From positions 310,001-374,000 of the forward strand of contig NZ_WQHX01000001.1 in the NCBI RefSeq assembly GCF_013035425.1: DNA of 64,000 nt. The letters are read 5' to 3'. Shown here piece by piece: positions 9,676 to 18,721 of this stretch. Each line of letters opens with the position of its first letter. The stretch's first letter is position 1. Origin of the DNA: Ruegeria arenilitoris. GTDB lineage: Bacteria; Pseudomonadota; Alphaproteobacteria; Rhodobacterales; Rhodobacteraceae. The notes below the pieces were generated by a model. That model searched no databases, was not told the DNA's origin, and saw nothing but the letters and a program-made list of their open reading frames with translations. The translations under genes were made by a program, and so were the position numbers.

Positions 9676-10221
9676 TCACAGCCCCTGTAGCTTGGCGTTC
9701 ATTGTGAGGACCCATGCACTGAAATCATAGAAGGGCGAAGTGTTGCCTTGCGGTAAGGGCGCGTTAAGGATCACCAGAAACAGTCCAATGAAAAGGACAT
9801 AGATAACAAAAGTCATTACCAAGATGGCTTTCCATCTACGCTCTCCGAAAAGCCAGATAATGGCCGCAATAAAGAAAGGTGCGCTGAAATATATGCCCAC
9901 CGGCTTCAAAAGCCAGGCAAAGAGGAAGGGAGTCAATAGAACGGCAAACATGCGAAGGATTGTGCCCGGTTCGCTGAAGTCAGCCTCGTCGTCACTTTGA
10001 CCGATCGTACCTTGCGCGGCCGAGCCGTTCTTGTACTGAAACCAGATATTGCCCAACGTCGCGATCAGCAAAAGCCCGATTACTACGCGTGGCCAAGCGG
10101 TAGCTCCAAAACGATAAATCTCAATCGGCTGATTGAATTCGAAGGAAAAGGCATAAAAAATCACGACAACCAGCAGAAAAATTACCGCCTCTATCACGTG
10201 GGTGCGCGTCAAACGTCCCAA
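9676..10221 (-). CDS. tctB: Tripartite tricarboxylate transporter, small membrane subunit TctB
   Basis: The 181-residue protein has four predicted membrane segments, the size and layout of TctB. The frame opens at a TTG (10221) preceded by AGGAAC; no ATG is better placed. It lies between tctC and tctA in the usual gene order. The residues before the first membrane helix (GRLTRTHV) are basic, consistent with a cytoplasmic N-terminus. It is thought to stabilise or gate the TctA subunit. Confidence 0.88.
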   Translation of the reverse strand: MGRLTRTHVIEAVIFLLVVVIFYAFSFEFNQPIEIYRFGATAWPRVVIGLLLIATLGNIWFQYKNGSAAQGTIGQSDDEADFSEPGTILRMFAVLLTPFLFAWLLKPVGIYFSAPFFIAAIIWLFGERRWKAILVMTFVIYVLFIGLFLVILNAPLPQGNTSPFYDFSAWVLTMNAKLQGL

Positions 10222-10292
10222 TGTTCCTACCCCTAATTCGCGTGAAAAGGCGCGGCACCCATAGGCACCACGCCATTAGTATTATATGCGAC

Positions 10293-11306
10293 TTACTTCA
10301 CATCCAGGCCCATGGCCTTGTAGACGTCGCGATATTGATCAATTGAGCGCGTGATCAACTGTTCAGAGCCTTCTGTATCGCGATAGCTATCGATCACAGT
10401 CATGAATTTGCTCTCGTTGAAGGCCTGATAGCTGTCCTCGCAATAAGCGCGTTGGAACGCCCACTGAAGCCATTCCACGTTCTCTGCAGGAGCATCCGCG
10501 TGGACATAGAAGCCACGGAAGCGCAGCAAAGGATCAAAATCCATCCCCATCTCGCGATGTGTGGGTACGTCTGCAAAGACCTCTGGACGCTCATCAAAGA
10601 TTGTCAGTATCGGCTTGAACTGACCTGCATCCAGAAAGTTGCGCACGTCGCCTGGTTGCTCAAAAAGTGCGTCAACCTGACCACCAAGCAAAGCCCCGTA
10701 GCGCGGCGCACCTTTGTCGAAAGAAATCTGTTGGATCGACATTCCAGTGGCATCAGTGATGAATTTCATCGTCACTCGTTCCATGGAACCTTCTTTGGAA
10801 ACGTTGGCGATCGTGGCCTTACCGTCCTGCGCCTTAACCCACTCAACAAAGGAGGGCCAATCGGTAAAGCGCGTTTCGTCTGCGCGGATATAAACCTGCG
10901 AGAACGTAACCTGGCTGGTTACCAATGGGATTAGGTCCACTGCGGGGTTCGGCACAGACGAGTCGAGGGCATGGGCTGACGACGCGTCGTCGATATGCTC
11001 CAAAACATTGTATCCGTCTGCAGGCGACGCCATATAGGCGGTCATGCCAACAGTGCCCGATCCCCCTGGTTTGTGGTCGCGATTGATAGGGACACCAGTC
11101 AGTTCTGTTACTGCCTCGGCCATAGCCGCGGCAACCTGGCCTGAACCACCTGCGGGGCCGTATGGTACAACCATGGTCAGAGCGCGCTCTGGGAAACCGC
11201 CCGGTTTTTCCATCGTAGCTTCACTGCGCTTGCATTCGAACGCAAACGCTGTACCACCAGCAGCAAGCGTGGCGACAAAAAAAGTCACCCCAAATAGTCT
11301 TTTCAT
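10293..11306 (-). CDS. tctC: Tripartite tricarboxylate transporter, periplasmic binding protein TctC
   Basis: This 337-residue protein begins with a Sec signal peptide (MKRLFGVTFFVATLAAG, then A-F-A) and belongs to the Bug/TctC family. The conserved VPYGPAGGSGQ and KPGGSGTVGM segments form the ligand carboxylate-binding loops. The ATG at 11306 was preferred over an upstream in-frame start at 11327 because GGGAGG sits six bases before it. It captures the substrate in the periplasm and delivers it to TctAB. It is the first gene of the tctCBA-aldehyde dehydrogenase-ligase transcript; a 9-bp inverted repeat about 145 bases upstream may be an operator. Confidence 0.9.
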   Translation of the reverse strand: MKRLFGVTFFVATLAAGGTAFAFECKRSEATMEKPGGFPERALTMVVPYGPAGGSGQVAAAMAEAVTELTGVPINRDHKPGGSGTVGMTAYMASPADGYNVLEHIDDASSAHALDSSVPNPAVDLIPLVTSQVTFSQVYIRADETRFTDWPSFVEWVKAQDGKATIANVSKEGSMERVTMKFITDATGMSIQQISFDKGAPRYGALLGGQVDALFEQPGDVRNFLDAGQFKPILTIFDERPEVFADVPTHREMGMDFDPLLRFRGFYVHADAPAENVEWLQWAFQRAYCEDSYQAFNESKFMTVIDSYRDTEGSEQLITRSIDQYRDVYKAMGLDVK

Positions 11307-11449
11307 GTTTTCCTCCCTTACGAGCACTTCATTTTATTGTTTGCTCATAGCTTGTGTACGGTCTCACGATCACCTTGGATTGGTAAAGTTCTAGCATAGC
11401 CCGTGCGAGGAAATTGGTATTGGACAAGATTTGATCTGTCTAGAAATAT

Positions 11450-11476
11450 ATAAAATCTCAAATATAAAGATTTTAT
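11450..11476. promoter_or_regulatory. 9-bp inverted repeat upstream of tctC
   Basis: ATAAAATCT and AGATTTTAT are exact inverse copies separated by nine bases. The site lies in an AT-rich stretch about 145 bases before the tctC start. No regulator gene is adjacent, so an operator role is inferred from symmetry and position only. Confidence 0.35.
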
Positions 11477-12023
11477 CCTCGTCGCCTTACTTGCCAGACG
11501 AGCGGGCACCCATTTAAATGTCGCATCATTTGTTCAAGCGGACACGAAGAATACATTTGCCGCTGCTCTGCAACCGGATCGCGGCCTACCGTTTAATCAT
11601 CCACGACCTAGTCTCATTTGCGATCAGGTTTGTTCAATCCAACATACTTTTTTGTTTCGAGTTATGGGACGAGCTTCTTTACGAACAAAGTTACCAGTTC
11701 AATTTTTCCAGACAGTTATTGGGTCATCAAAAATGTGAAAAAATTTATTTTTGACAAATGGTTACGTTGCTATGCTAACGATAAATTCACTTGTAAAAAT
11801 AGCAGACTTCACGCATGAATAACGGGGATCATAAGTATATTTGAAGCTTCCACATTGCGCAGCTTAAACTGTCATCCGATGAATTCCCTCGAATAGCTGT
11901 GGTTTTGACCATTATTGAGTAATACTTGGTTTCGTACCGCCCGCAGAACTCTCTGCGATCCACTGCCTCGCCACCGGCGTTTGATAGCGTTCCGTCGGAA
12001 TCAATCTCCGTCTCACACGAGAT

Positions 12024-12054
12024 ATTTGCACTAGCACCAAGTGCTAGTGCAAAT
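12024..12054. terminator. Perfect 14-bp stem hairpin after the exported-protein gene
   Basis: ATTTGCACTAGCAC is repeated exactly in inverse orientation after a three-base loop. It begins about 15 bases past the stop of the gene at 12069-12602. No T-run follows on either strand, so it may be an RNA-stabilising or factor-dependent terminator hairpin or a protein-binding palindrome rather than a simple intrinsic terminator. Confidence 0.5.
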
Positions 12055-12068
12055 TGAAGCGCTCAGAT

Positions 12069-12602
12069 TTAACTGGAAATACCGTCGGTACACGTGCGCG
12101 CAGCTTCGACCGCCGCACTAACGCCAGTCAGGTCTACTTTGACCGGTTGGTTGGTTTTCTTTGGGAAGGCCGTCAGTGTCCCTTCCTGCATAATGGCATT
12201 CACCATGTTGTCGTCTTTGATAACAAAGTAGGCGCCTTTGTAGTCGCCACGCAGGTCTTTGCTTTTCATCCCACGGGCTTTGCCGTCGAACACAAACCCG
12301 TTGACGTCAATTTCGACCTTTTGTTTGTTTTTGATGTCAACATCCGCCAAAGTGAATACTCCAATGTAGGCGTGCTTTTTATTCTTGGTAAGGCCGATCT
12401 GGACCGCGTTGCCAAAGTCATCTGTACGCTCAATCAAGCAAGCCTGACGCTCTGCATCGATGAAAACATTCCAACCTTCGACGGGATCGCCGTACGGCGC
12501 AAAGCCATCCTCAGCGCCGGGAATAGGATCCGATGCAAAAGCCGGTACGGCGAAGGTAGCCGCCGCAATAAAGGTAACTGCTGTGAATGGAACTAGTTTC
12601 AT
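12069..12602 (-). CDS. Exported protein of unknown function
   Basis: I do not recognise this 177-residue protein. It starts with a clear Sec signal peptide (MKLVPFTAVTFIAAATF, cleavage near AFASD), and the mature part contains two cysteines that could form a disulfide. The gene has a strong ribosome binding site (GGGAGG, five bases before ATG). The layout, with a charged central stretch (DVDIKNKQKVEIDVNG) and no membrane helices, suggests a soluble periplasmic protein. It stands alone between the tct operon and the signalling operon and is followed by a perfect hairpin. Confidence 0.7.
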   Translation of the reverse strand: MKLVPFTAVTFIAAATFAVPAFASDPIPGAEDGFAPYGDPVEGWNVFIDAERQACLIERTDDFGNAVQIGLTKNKKHAYIGVFTLADVDIKNKQKVEIDVNGFVFDGKARGMKSKDLRGDYKGAYFVIKDDNMVNAIMQEGTLTAFPKKTNQPVKVDLTGVSAAVEAARTCTDGISS

Positions 12603-12928
12603 TTGTACCTCCCATTAAATCAGATTGAACAATGTTAGTTATTCTGAACATTTTCGAAATACAGTAAAACCAGTTCTCATCGAAGTCGTCGAACAAGCTA
12701 ATTACCGCCACTTCGAAATTTGCTGGTTTTTTTAAAGCTGCATTATCAGCAGAGCGGGCGCAGACGAATATTTCGGGAATGGCTGCATCGAACCCAATGC
12801 GGACACCGCCGGGCTCTGGAACGCATTCATTCACTTTTAGCAACATGACCTGGCTTTTGCGACACGATCAAAATCAGCGCCTTTAGTTGTCAAGCGATCT
12901 GATTATTGTACAATGCACGGCACAAGCC
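12603..12928. other. Intergenic region without recognisable genes
   Basis: A reverse frame across this region overlaps the start of the exported-protein gene and has no codon or homology support. It should hold the promoter of that gene, but I see no convincing -35/-10 pair. Confidence 0.5.
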
Positions 12929-14476
12929 TCAGGCTACAAAGTAGGACGTTATTTCTCCCACTCCTTTGACAAAATGAGTTTGCGCTTCCGCATTTGGCAG
13001 ATGGTCGCCCAGCGCATCTTTGGTTTGTGCTGAGATGTGGATGTGCCCCGACCTTCCTGTGGCCTCGAGACGGCTCGCAAGGTTCACGGTTTCGCCCCAA
13101 ACATCATAAATTGAACGCTTTCGCCCAATAAGACCGGCAATAACTGGCCCGGAATGGACGCCTATGCGGATTTGCAGCCCCGCGCTGCTTATTGTGCTGT
13201 CAGACATTGTCCTGAGAATGTCACGTGCAAAGCTTATGGCCGCGTGCGCGTGGTCCTTACGATGCAAAGGAATACCCGACGCCGCCATGTAGGCATCCCC
13301 AATTGTCTTAATCTTTTCGATACCGTGCATGGTGGCGAGATCATCAAAAGCAGTAAACAATCTAGACAATTCCAGAATTAAATCGCCGGCGTCCATGCGG
13401 GCCACCAGCGGCGTAAATTCTACAATATCTGCGAATATTATGGTTGCTCCGACGAAGCGATCTGCGATGTTTGTTTCGCCATCGTTTAGTCGTTTAATAA
13501 CGGGCGCGGGCAGCATCGAGTGTAGCAACTTGTCTGCCCTGTCACGTTCGTATTTGATCTCATTAGTAAACGCTAATTCTTTAGCGCGCCAGCGACTACG
13601 TTCCAAGCATGCGTCCACGCGCGCGTGCAGCAAAACTGGGTCGATAGGTTTTGGCAAATAGTCCTCTGCGCCGACACTGATGCATTTGGCGATAGCGTCA
13701 GTCTCGTTGAGACCTGAAACCATAACCACGGGTATTTCCCGCCAAGACGGATCCTCTTTCATTCTTTCGAGGACGTCGATGCCATTCACCTCAGGCATAA
13801 GAATATCCAACAAAACAAGGTCGAATCCTTCGCGCTTCAGGGACTTGTAAGTTTCCCTAGCAGACCCGACCGACCGCACACTGTGTCCTCGACGTTCCAA
13901 CAACCGGGTCAGAATTTCGCGATTGGCCGCCTCGTCATCAATCACCAAGATGTGCCCAGTCAGGATTTCGCGACCGACTTCCGGGGCCGTAAGACTGCGT
14001 TCAAGACTGGCTGCAATTTCCTCGTCCTTGTTGCTCCCCTCTGCGTTATTCTGAATGTCTGACCCATTAATGGTCACGTCGATCTGGAGTGCCAGCCTAC
14101 GCGCTTCGTTCAGGATAGCGTTTATGTCTCTACAAGCGGAAGGTTCGAGATCTACCTCGAAATCATCCAGCACCATTTCCGAATAGCCAATTATCGCATT
14201 GATCGGCGAGCGGAAATCATGCCGTAATTTCGCCTGAGCGTCTTTGTCGGCAGAAATTTGGTGCATACCTTTCCCCAAAACCTCGACCATCTGAACAAGA
14301 TTGCTTGCTGCGATTCCGATCTTTTGCAAATCCTCCAGCGCGGCTTCTGGACCAGTTCTACGCACTTCTTCGATCAGCAGGTTATGAAACCCTACGATCG
14401 CCTCCGATGGCCCCTTGAGGTTCTGGGAAATGCTTGTGGCCAGTGCCAACTTGTCCTTTCGGTTTTTTGCAACCAT
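12929..14476 (-). CDS. Response regulator with class III adenylate/guanylate cyclase output
   Basis: The 515-residue protein has three parts. The first is a histidine-kinase-like dimerisation segment with LRHDFRSPINAIIGYSE (H86) but no ATPase domain after it. The second is a receiver domain (HILVIDDE acidic pair, phospho-acceptor Asp in LVLLDILMPEVNG). The third is a C-terminal class III nucleotide cyclase with metal-binding aspartates in FADIVEFTP and KTIGDAYM and the WGETVNLASRLE motif. It should make cAMP or cGMP in response to phosphorylation. It is the last gene of the signalling operon, six bases after the single receiver, and is likely the output of the upstream kinase. Confidence 0.88.
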   Translation of the reverse strand: MVAKNRKDKLALATSISQNLKGPSEAIVGFHNLLIEEVRRTGPEAALEDLQKIGIAASNLVQMVEVLGKGMHQISADKDAQAKLRHDFRSPINAIIGYSEMVLDDFEVDLEPSACRDINAILNEARRLALQIDVTINGSDIQNNAEGSNKDEEIAASLERSLTAPEVGREILTGHILVIDDEAANREILTRLLERRGHSVRSVGSARETYKSLKREGFDLVLLDILMPEVNGIDVLERMKEDPSWREIPVVMVSGLNETDAIAKCISVGAEDYLPKPIDPVLLHARVDACLERSRWRAKELAFTNEIKYERDRADKLLHSMLPAPVIKRLNDGETNIADRFVGATIIFADIVEFTPLVARMDAGDLILELSRLFTAFDDLATMHGIEKIKTIGDAYMAASGIPLHRKDHAHAAISFARDILRTMSDSTISSAGLQIRIGVHSGPVIAGLIGRKRSIYDVWGETVNLASRLEATGRSGHIHISAQTKDALGDHLPNAEAQTHFVKGVGEITSYFVA

Positions 14477-14482
14477 GCCTCG

Positions 14483-14848
14483 CTACCTGTCCAGCAGTTT
14501 TTCGATTATTTCCAGCAAACCAGGAAGTTCAATCGGCTTGGTATAGAAATCATCGCAACCTGCATCCATGGCCTTGTCGCGATCACTCTGCATCGCGTGC
14601 GCAGTCAATGCGACAACTGGGATAGTTTTGGTATCCGGGTTAGCTTTTATCTTTCTTGTCGCCTCCCACCCGTCAATTACCGGCAGGCTCATGTCCATTA
14701 ATATTAGATCCGGTTTGTCCGATAGAGCTTGTTCAACGCCGGCCCGGCCATCGCGGGCCGATACAGTTTGATAGCCTTTTCTCTGCAGGCGGCGCGACAG
14801 CATATCGAGGTTCATATCGTTATCTTCAACAATAAGTATCTTTGCCAT
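14483..14848 (-). CDS. Single-domain response regulator (DivK/CheY type)
   Basis: The 121-residue receiver has the acidic pocket (IVEDND), phospho-acceptor Asp in LILMDMSLPVIDGW, Thr/Ser switch in ALTAH and the conserved lysine in YTKPIEL. There is no output domain, as in DivK or the shuttle proteins of hybrid kinases. It lies 18 bases after the kinase gene and six before the cyclase gene, so it probably relays or buffers phosphate between them. Confidence 0.92.
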   Translation of the reverse strand: MAKILIVEDNDMNLDMLSRRLQRKGYQTVSARDGRAGVEQALSDKPDLILMDMSLPVIDGWEATRKIKANPDTKTIPVVALTAHAMQSDRDKAMDAGCDDFYTKPIELPGLLEIIEKLLDR

Positions 14849-14866
14849 CGCCTTAATCTTTCCGAC

Positions 14867-17572
14867 TCATGAATAAACTTGTAGCTGGCGCTTCAGTGCA
14901 GCAAGCAGATCACCTCGACCCGTATCGCCTTTTCGGATGACTTCCCCGGAATGGGCTTTTAACCAATCCAGTTCATCCCGCGTCAGGTCCTTAGACGTCG
15001 CTACAATCACCGGTAAATCTGCAAGTCCGTCAGTAGAGCGAACTGTCTTGAGTACATCGAAACCGTCCACATTGGGCATCATAATGTCCAATACCATCAA
15101 AGTCGGCCTTTTAGATTTCAATTGGCTAAGCGCGCCCTGACCGTCCGCCGCTTCGCGTACTGTCCAACCATTGCGCGTTAAAATACGGCGAAACAGGTTT
15201 CGCGTTGACATATCGTCGTCAACAATCAGCACATCCTTGTCGCGCCCCGAGGCGATTGCTTCCAGCGCTGCAATCAGACGCGTTGGATCTATCGGTTTAA
15301 TCAAATGCTCGATAGCGCCAAAGGCAAGGCCCATGTCGCGATCCGCGACAATCGTGGCTAGAACAACTGGAATCTCGCAAAGCTTCGAGTCCGCCTTGAG
15401 TTCCTTCAACATGGACCAACCGTCGCGTTCAGGCATGATAACATCCAGTATAATGACGTCAGGCCGTTGCATTCGCGCGACTTCCATGCCCGCTGTTGCG
15501 TTCGGGGCCGTCAAAACTTCATAACCTTCCTCACGAACGATTTGGGCAACTGCGTTCCTTGCGTCTTCTTCATCGTCCACGATCAGCACTCGGCCCAAAG
15601 CTGTTTCGGATGAGGCTTCGCTGTGATCGTCAACCAAGGTGGAAACGGTCTCGTAGCGCGCCGGGATTTCAAAAGAGAAGGTCGATCCAACACCCTCTTT
15701 GCTGCTAACTGTAATGTGTCCACCCATCATACGCGTAAATTCCTGTGCAATCGCGAGACCGAGTCCGGTGCCTCCGAAATTCCGCGTAGTAGACTGATCA
15801 GCTTGTACGAACGCTTGGAAAAGCTTGTCGCTTTGCTCTGGAGTCATTCCGATACCTTCGTCTCGCACCGAAAACCGAAAGAAATCCGTGTCGTTTTTCC
15901 GGGTTTTGGAGACAAGAAGCTCAATCTTACCGCTTTCGGTGAACTTTGCCGCGTTGGACAACAGGTTGAAGAGGTTCTGCCGAAGCTTAGTTTTGTCGGT
16001 TTCAATCTCGTCATTATCTTCAAGATCTATAGAGAGAACCAGTTCATTGCTGTTCTTGCTCACCAAGGGCACCACGGTAGAAGCGACTTCGTCCAACAAG
16101 GGTCGGAGAGCAAAACGTTCCGGGTACATATCCATTTTACCGGCTTCGATCTTGGATAGATCAAGAACGTCGTTGATGAGCGAGAGTAGGTGTCGCCCAG
16201 AAGCCATTATCTTCTCCAGATCATCAGTCGCTGTCTGGAACCCCATATCTTGTGCGTCTTCGGACAACATTTCGCTGTAGCCGATGATTGCGTTCAATGG
16301 TGTGCGCAGCTCATGGCTCATGGAAGCTAGAAACTGGCTTTTTGCTGAGCTGGCAGCGACAGCCTGTGCATTGGCCTCTTCAAGTTGTTCCTGTTTGGAC
16401 TTTAGGTCGGATATGTCGCTATAGACGGCGACTGTACCTCGGTCGGGTGTCCGGCGTTTCGACACCTGAATCCAAGCGCCACCCAGTAATACTTCCTGGC
16501 GATCGCCATCTGGACGGCGATGTCGTGCAATCCGCTGGTGAACCCACTCTTCATCAGGTACACCGTCGGTATCAACCGATTTTCGTTTTAGTTGTAGCCG
16601 CAAGATGTCTTCGAACCGAGTGCCCGGCACAAGAATGTCGTCCACATGTGCGAAAATGCTACGGAACCGATCATTGAAGAGCACGAGCTGGTCTTCATTG
16701 TCAAACAGCGCAAATCCATCTGGAATTGTTTCAATTGCCGTCAGGATTGTATTGCGCTGCGCACGTGCCTCTTCTTCTAATGCGCGTCGCTTTTCCTGAC
16801 TGTCGCGCAGCGCCCTCAGAGCCTGGGACATCCGACCTAGCTCATCAGGGCCTTCAGGTGGCAGGTCCACATCTCTTTCACCCCGGATCAAGCCTGAAAT
16901 CGCAACGTTGATTGCATTCAGAGGCACAACGATCGACCTTAGAGCACGCCAGGTAAGGAGTGCTCCCATAATCACAATGGCAATACACGCCATGATCGCT
17001 CGGTTCATCGCAGCCTTGGCGGCGACAGTTGCTTCGTTTCTGGTCCGGTCGGCACTTTCAGATAGGTCTTCGACCAGTTGCGTCAGCGTTTTGTCGACTT
17101 CATCACTAGCCACTCGGGCTTGTGCAAGTAAAGTATTTCCCAGCACTCTGTTGCCATCGGTATAAGCATCGGCCGCCTGCATGGAAGTTTCGTAATAGGA
17201 ATTTGCCTGCTCTTGGACGTTTGCCGCGGAACCTGGCGCAAAAGCGGCAAGTTGTTCGAGGCTGCTTTTGAGCTTCGTGCTTGCTTAATTGGCGCGACGT
17301 TCCGACAGGGTCAGCAAACTGACAGAAAGGTCAGTTAACCAGTACCTCATTTCCCCAAAATGACGGTCTGCCTGGCCAGCTACTTCCAGTCGGTGAAACT
17401 CAATGTTGGCGTCTTGTATGCGGGCTTGATTAAGCGCTAGGTCGTAGACCATTACGATGGTGCTAACAACCAATGCAGCCAACAATAACGCAGACAATGA
17501 ACCAATGCGCACCGGAATAGTGTTTTTGGACACCCACCCCCAACCGTCGCTCACACCAGATTTTTGTTTCAT
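14867..17572 (-). pseudogene. Hybrid sensor histidine kinase interrupted by in-frame TAA
   Basis: A single frame of 902 codons runs from the ATG at 17572 to the TGA at 14867 but has TAA at 17285-17287 (codon 96). Both sides read as one protein: N-terminal membrane helix (residues about 20-44), periplasmic sensor, second helix, HAMP, PAS, kinase core with SMSHELRTPLNAIIGYSE (His at codon 420), ATPase boxes (DEGIGM, GGTGLGLA) and two receivers (VLIVDDEEDAR, VLIVDDDMSTR). Downstream of the stop the frame stays coherent (SSLEQLAAFAPGSAA). The ATG at 17182 could restart synthesis but has no good ribosome site and would lose the first helix and most of the sensor. The start overlaps the previous stop (ATGA). 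Confidence 0.85.
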
Positions 17573-18318
17573 TTAAAAAGCGTTATACTAATTGCGCCGG
17601 CAAGATCGCCAAGTTGTCCACCTTCCTTGGGAAAACCGGTCACATCCGTTTCGCCCGCTGGCGATCCGTGGCATGAGAGACAAGACTGGGAGTAGTATTC
17701 TGGGATAAGCATACGGAACGCGGGCTTCCCAGAAACTTCAGTTTCTTCGAAAAACGGTTGCCCTTCGGCCCAAGAAGAATCCTTGAACTTTTCTTCGATC
17801 ACTGAGTTTTCCCAAGTGTCGGGGCGAGCCATGCGATTGCGGACAAGTTCTGAGGGCGCCGTTACCTTAACCATAGCAGACGTGCCAATCTCACCTGCGA
17901 ACTGTTCATTTACCAACCGCGCAAAAACCGCTGGAATAAATCCTTTGAAAGCCACTCCCTCGGCATTTATCAGCTCTTGGTTTGCGTCGATTACCGTGAC
18001 CATAGCGTTAAGCTGCGTCTCGGTAAGTTTACGCTCCAATGGGTCCAATCCATCATGCAGCGGTTGTTCGCCATTAGCGTTCAAGTAGGCCTGGATAACT
18101 TTCTCGTAAAACACGTCACCGGAAAGCCCTTTGTCTGTGACATTAGGATCGTTGATTAATTCTTGGCTGTTCGACACCACACTTCTGCCGGCTCGTAACA
18201 CAGCCGCAAGTCGGTTGCCTGTCTCAATTTCTTCTGCGGTTTGCGCTGCAACACCATCCGCACCAAGCGTGCAGAATGCACTTGAAATAACTGCTGCTGT
18301 TATAATCAGATTTTTCAA
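17569..18318 (-). CDS. Exported haem-binding Tll0287-like (DUF3365) sensor protein
   Basis: The 249-residue protein has a signal peptide (MKNLIITAAVISSAF, cleavage near GVAAQ) and a C-terminal c-type haem motif SCLSCHG near residue 215, the pattern of the DUF3365/Tll0287-like family. I chose the TTG at 18318 because GGAGG lies ten bases before it; a second TTG at 18357 has no ribosome site. Its stop overlaps the start of the hybrid kinase, so it is likely the periplasmic redox or gas-binding partner of that kinase. The link is inferred from gene order. Confidence 0.8.
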   Translation of the reverse strand: MKNLIITAAVISSAFCTLGADGVAAQTAEEIETGNRLAAVLRAGRSVVSNSQELINDPNVTDKGLSGDVFYEKVIQAYLNANGEQPLHDGLDPLERKLTETQLNAMVTVIDANQELINAEGVAFKGFIPAVFARLVNEQFAGEIGTSAMVKVTAPSELVRNRMARPDTWENSVIEEKFKDSSWAEGQPFFEETEVSGKPAFRMLIPEYYSQSCLSCHGSPAGETDVTGFPKEGGQLGDLAGAISITLFK

Positions 18319-18721
18319 TAGACCAACGCCTCCACGTAAAGTCGAGTGCCGTGACAATAAGCTAGCCTAGCAAAAAATCTCCAAACTGTCAGAGGAATTC
18401 GAACCGACTGGAATTGCCCCGCCAAAAATTGATTATTTTACGTGATTGGTTAGCCGGAAAATTTACTGTGTGCGTATCAGACAATTTTTTCCGCAATGTA
18501 AGAGCTCAGCTAATCTGTGCGTCTATCTCGGGTTCAAAGCGGTCATTTGCTTCGGAGCGCTGCAAGGCGAATGGCCGCAAATGAACACAATAATCAACAT
18601 ACTCAAGCTTGTGGTCATGATCGGAATCCGTAAAACGCCGCTCACGAAGTCAACTCGTGAACGGCGTATCTTTACGACTGACCGATCTTCCTGTTTGGGA
18701 TGGTCGGTAATTTGAATTGCC
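18319..18721. other. Intergenic region between signalling operon and hemerythrin
   Basis: It holds the hairpin at 18635-18667 that likely ends the hemerythrin transcript and the promoter region of the haem-protein operon. The forward frame here has no support as a gene. Confidence 0.5.
18635..18667 (-). terminator. Terminator-like hairpin after hemerythrin gene
   Basis: ACGCCG-C-TCACGA pairs with TCGTGA-A-CGGCGT across a seven-base loop, a 13-bp stem with one mismatch. On the reverse strand it is followed by TTTTA. It lies 55 bases past the hemerythrin stop. Confidence 0.6.

Larger units (their letters stand above)
11328..12068. other. AT-rich intergenic region with gene remnant
   Basis: Short frames here have no support as genes. 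From 11829 to 12062 on the reverse strand there is a 77-codon open frame without any start codon, in the same frame as the exported-protein gene but after two stops. Its translation starts like the end of a signal peptide (ALALGASA) followed by NISCETEIDSDGTLSNAGGE, so it may be the remnant of a small exported protein. A TTGACA at 11751 could be a forward promoter element, but no forward gene follows. Confidence 0.35.

Noticed and set aside
12054..12596. Forward 180-codon frame opposite the exported-protein gene
   Set aside because: It is antisense to a gene with a signal peptide and a strong ribosome site and has no recognisable domain.
12511..12846. Reverse 111-codon frame before the exported-protein gene
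   Set aside because: It runs over the start and ribosome site of the exported-protein gene and has no domain.
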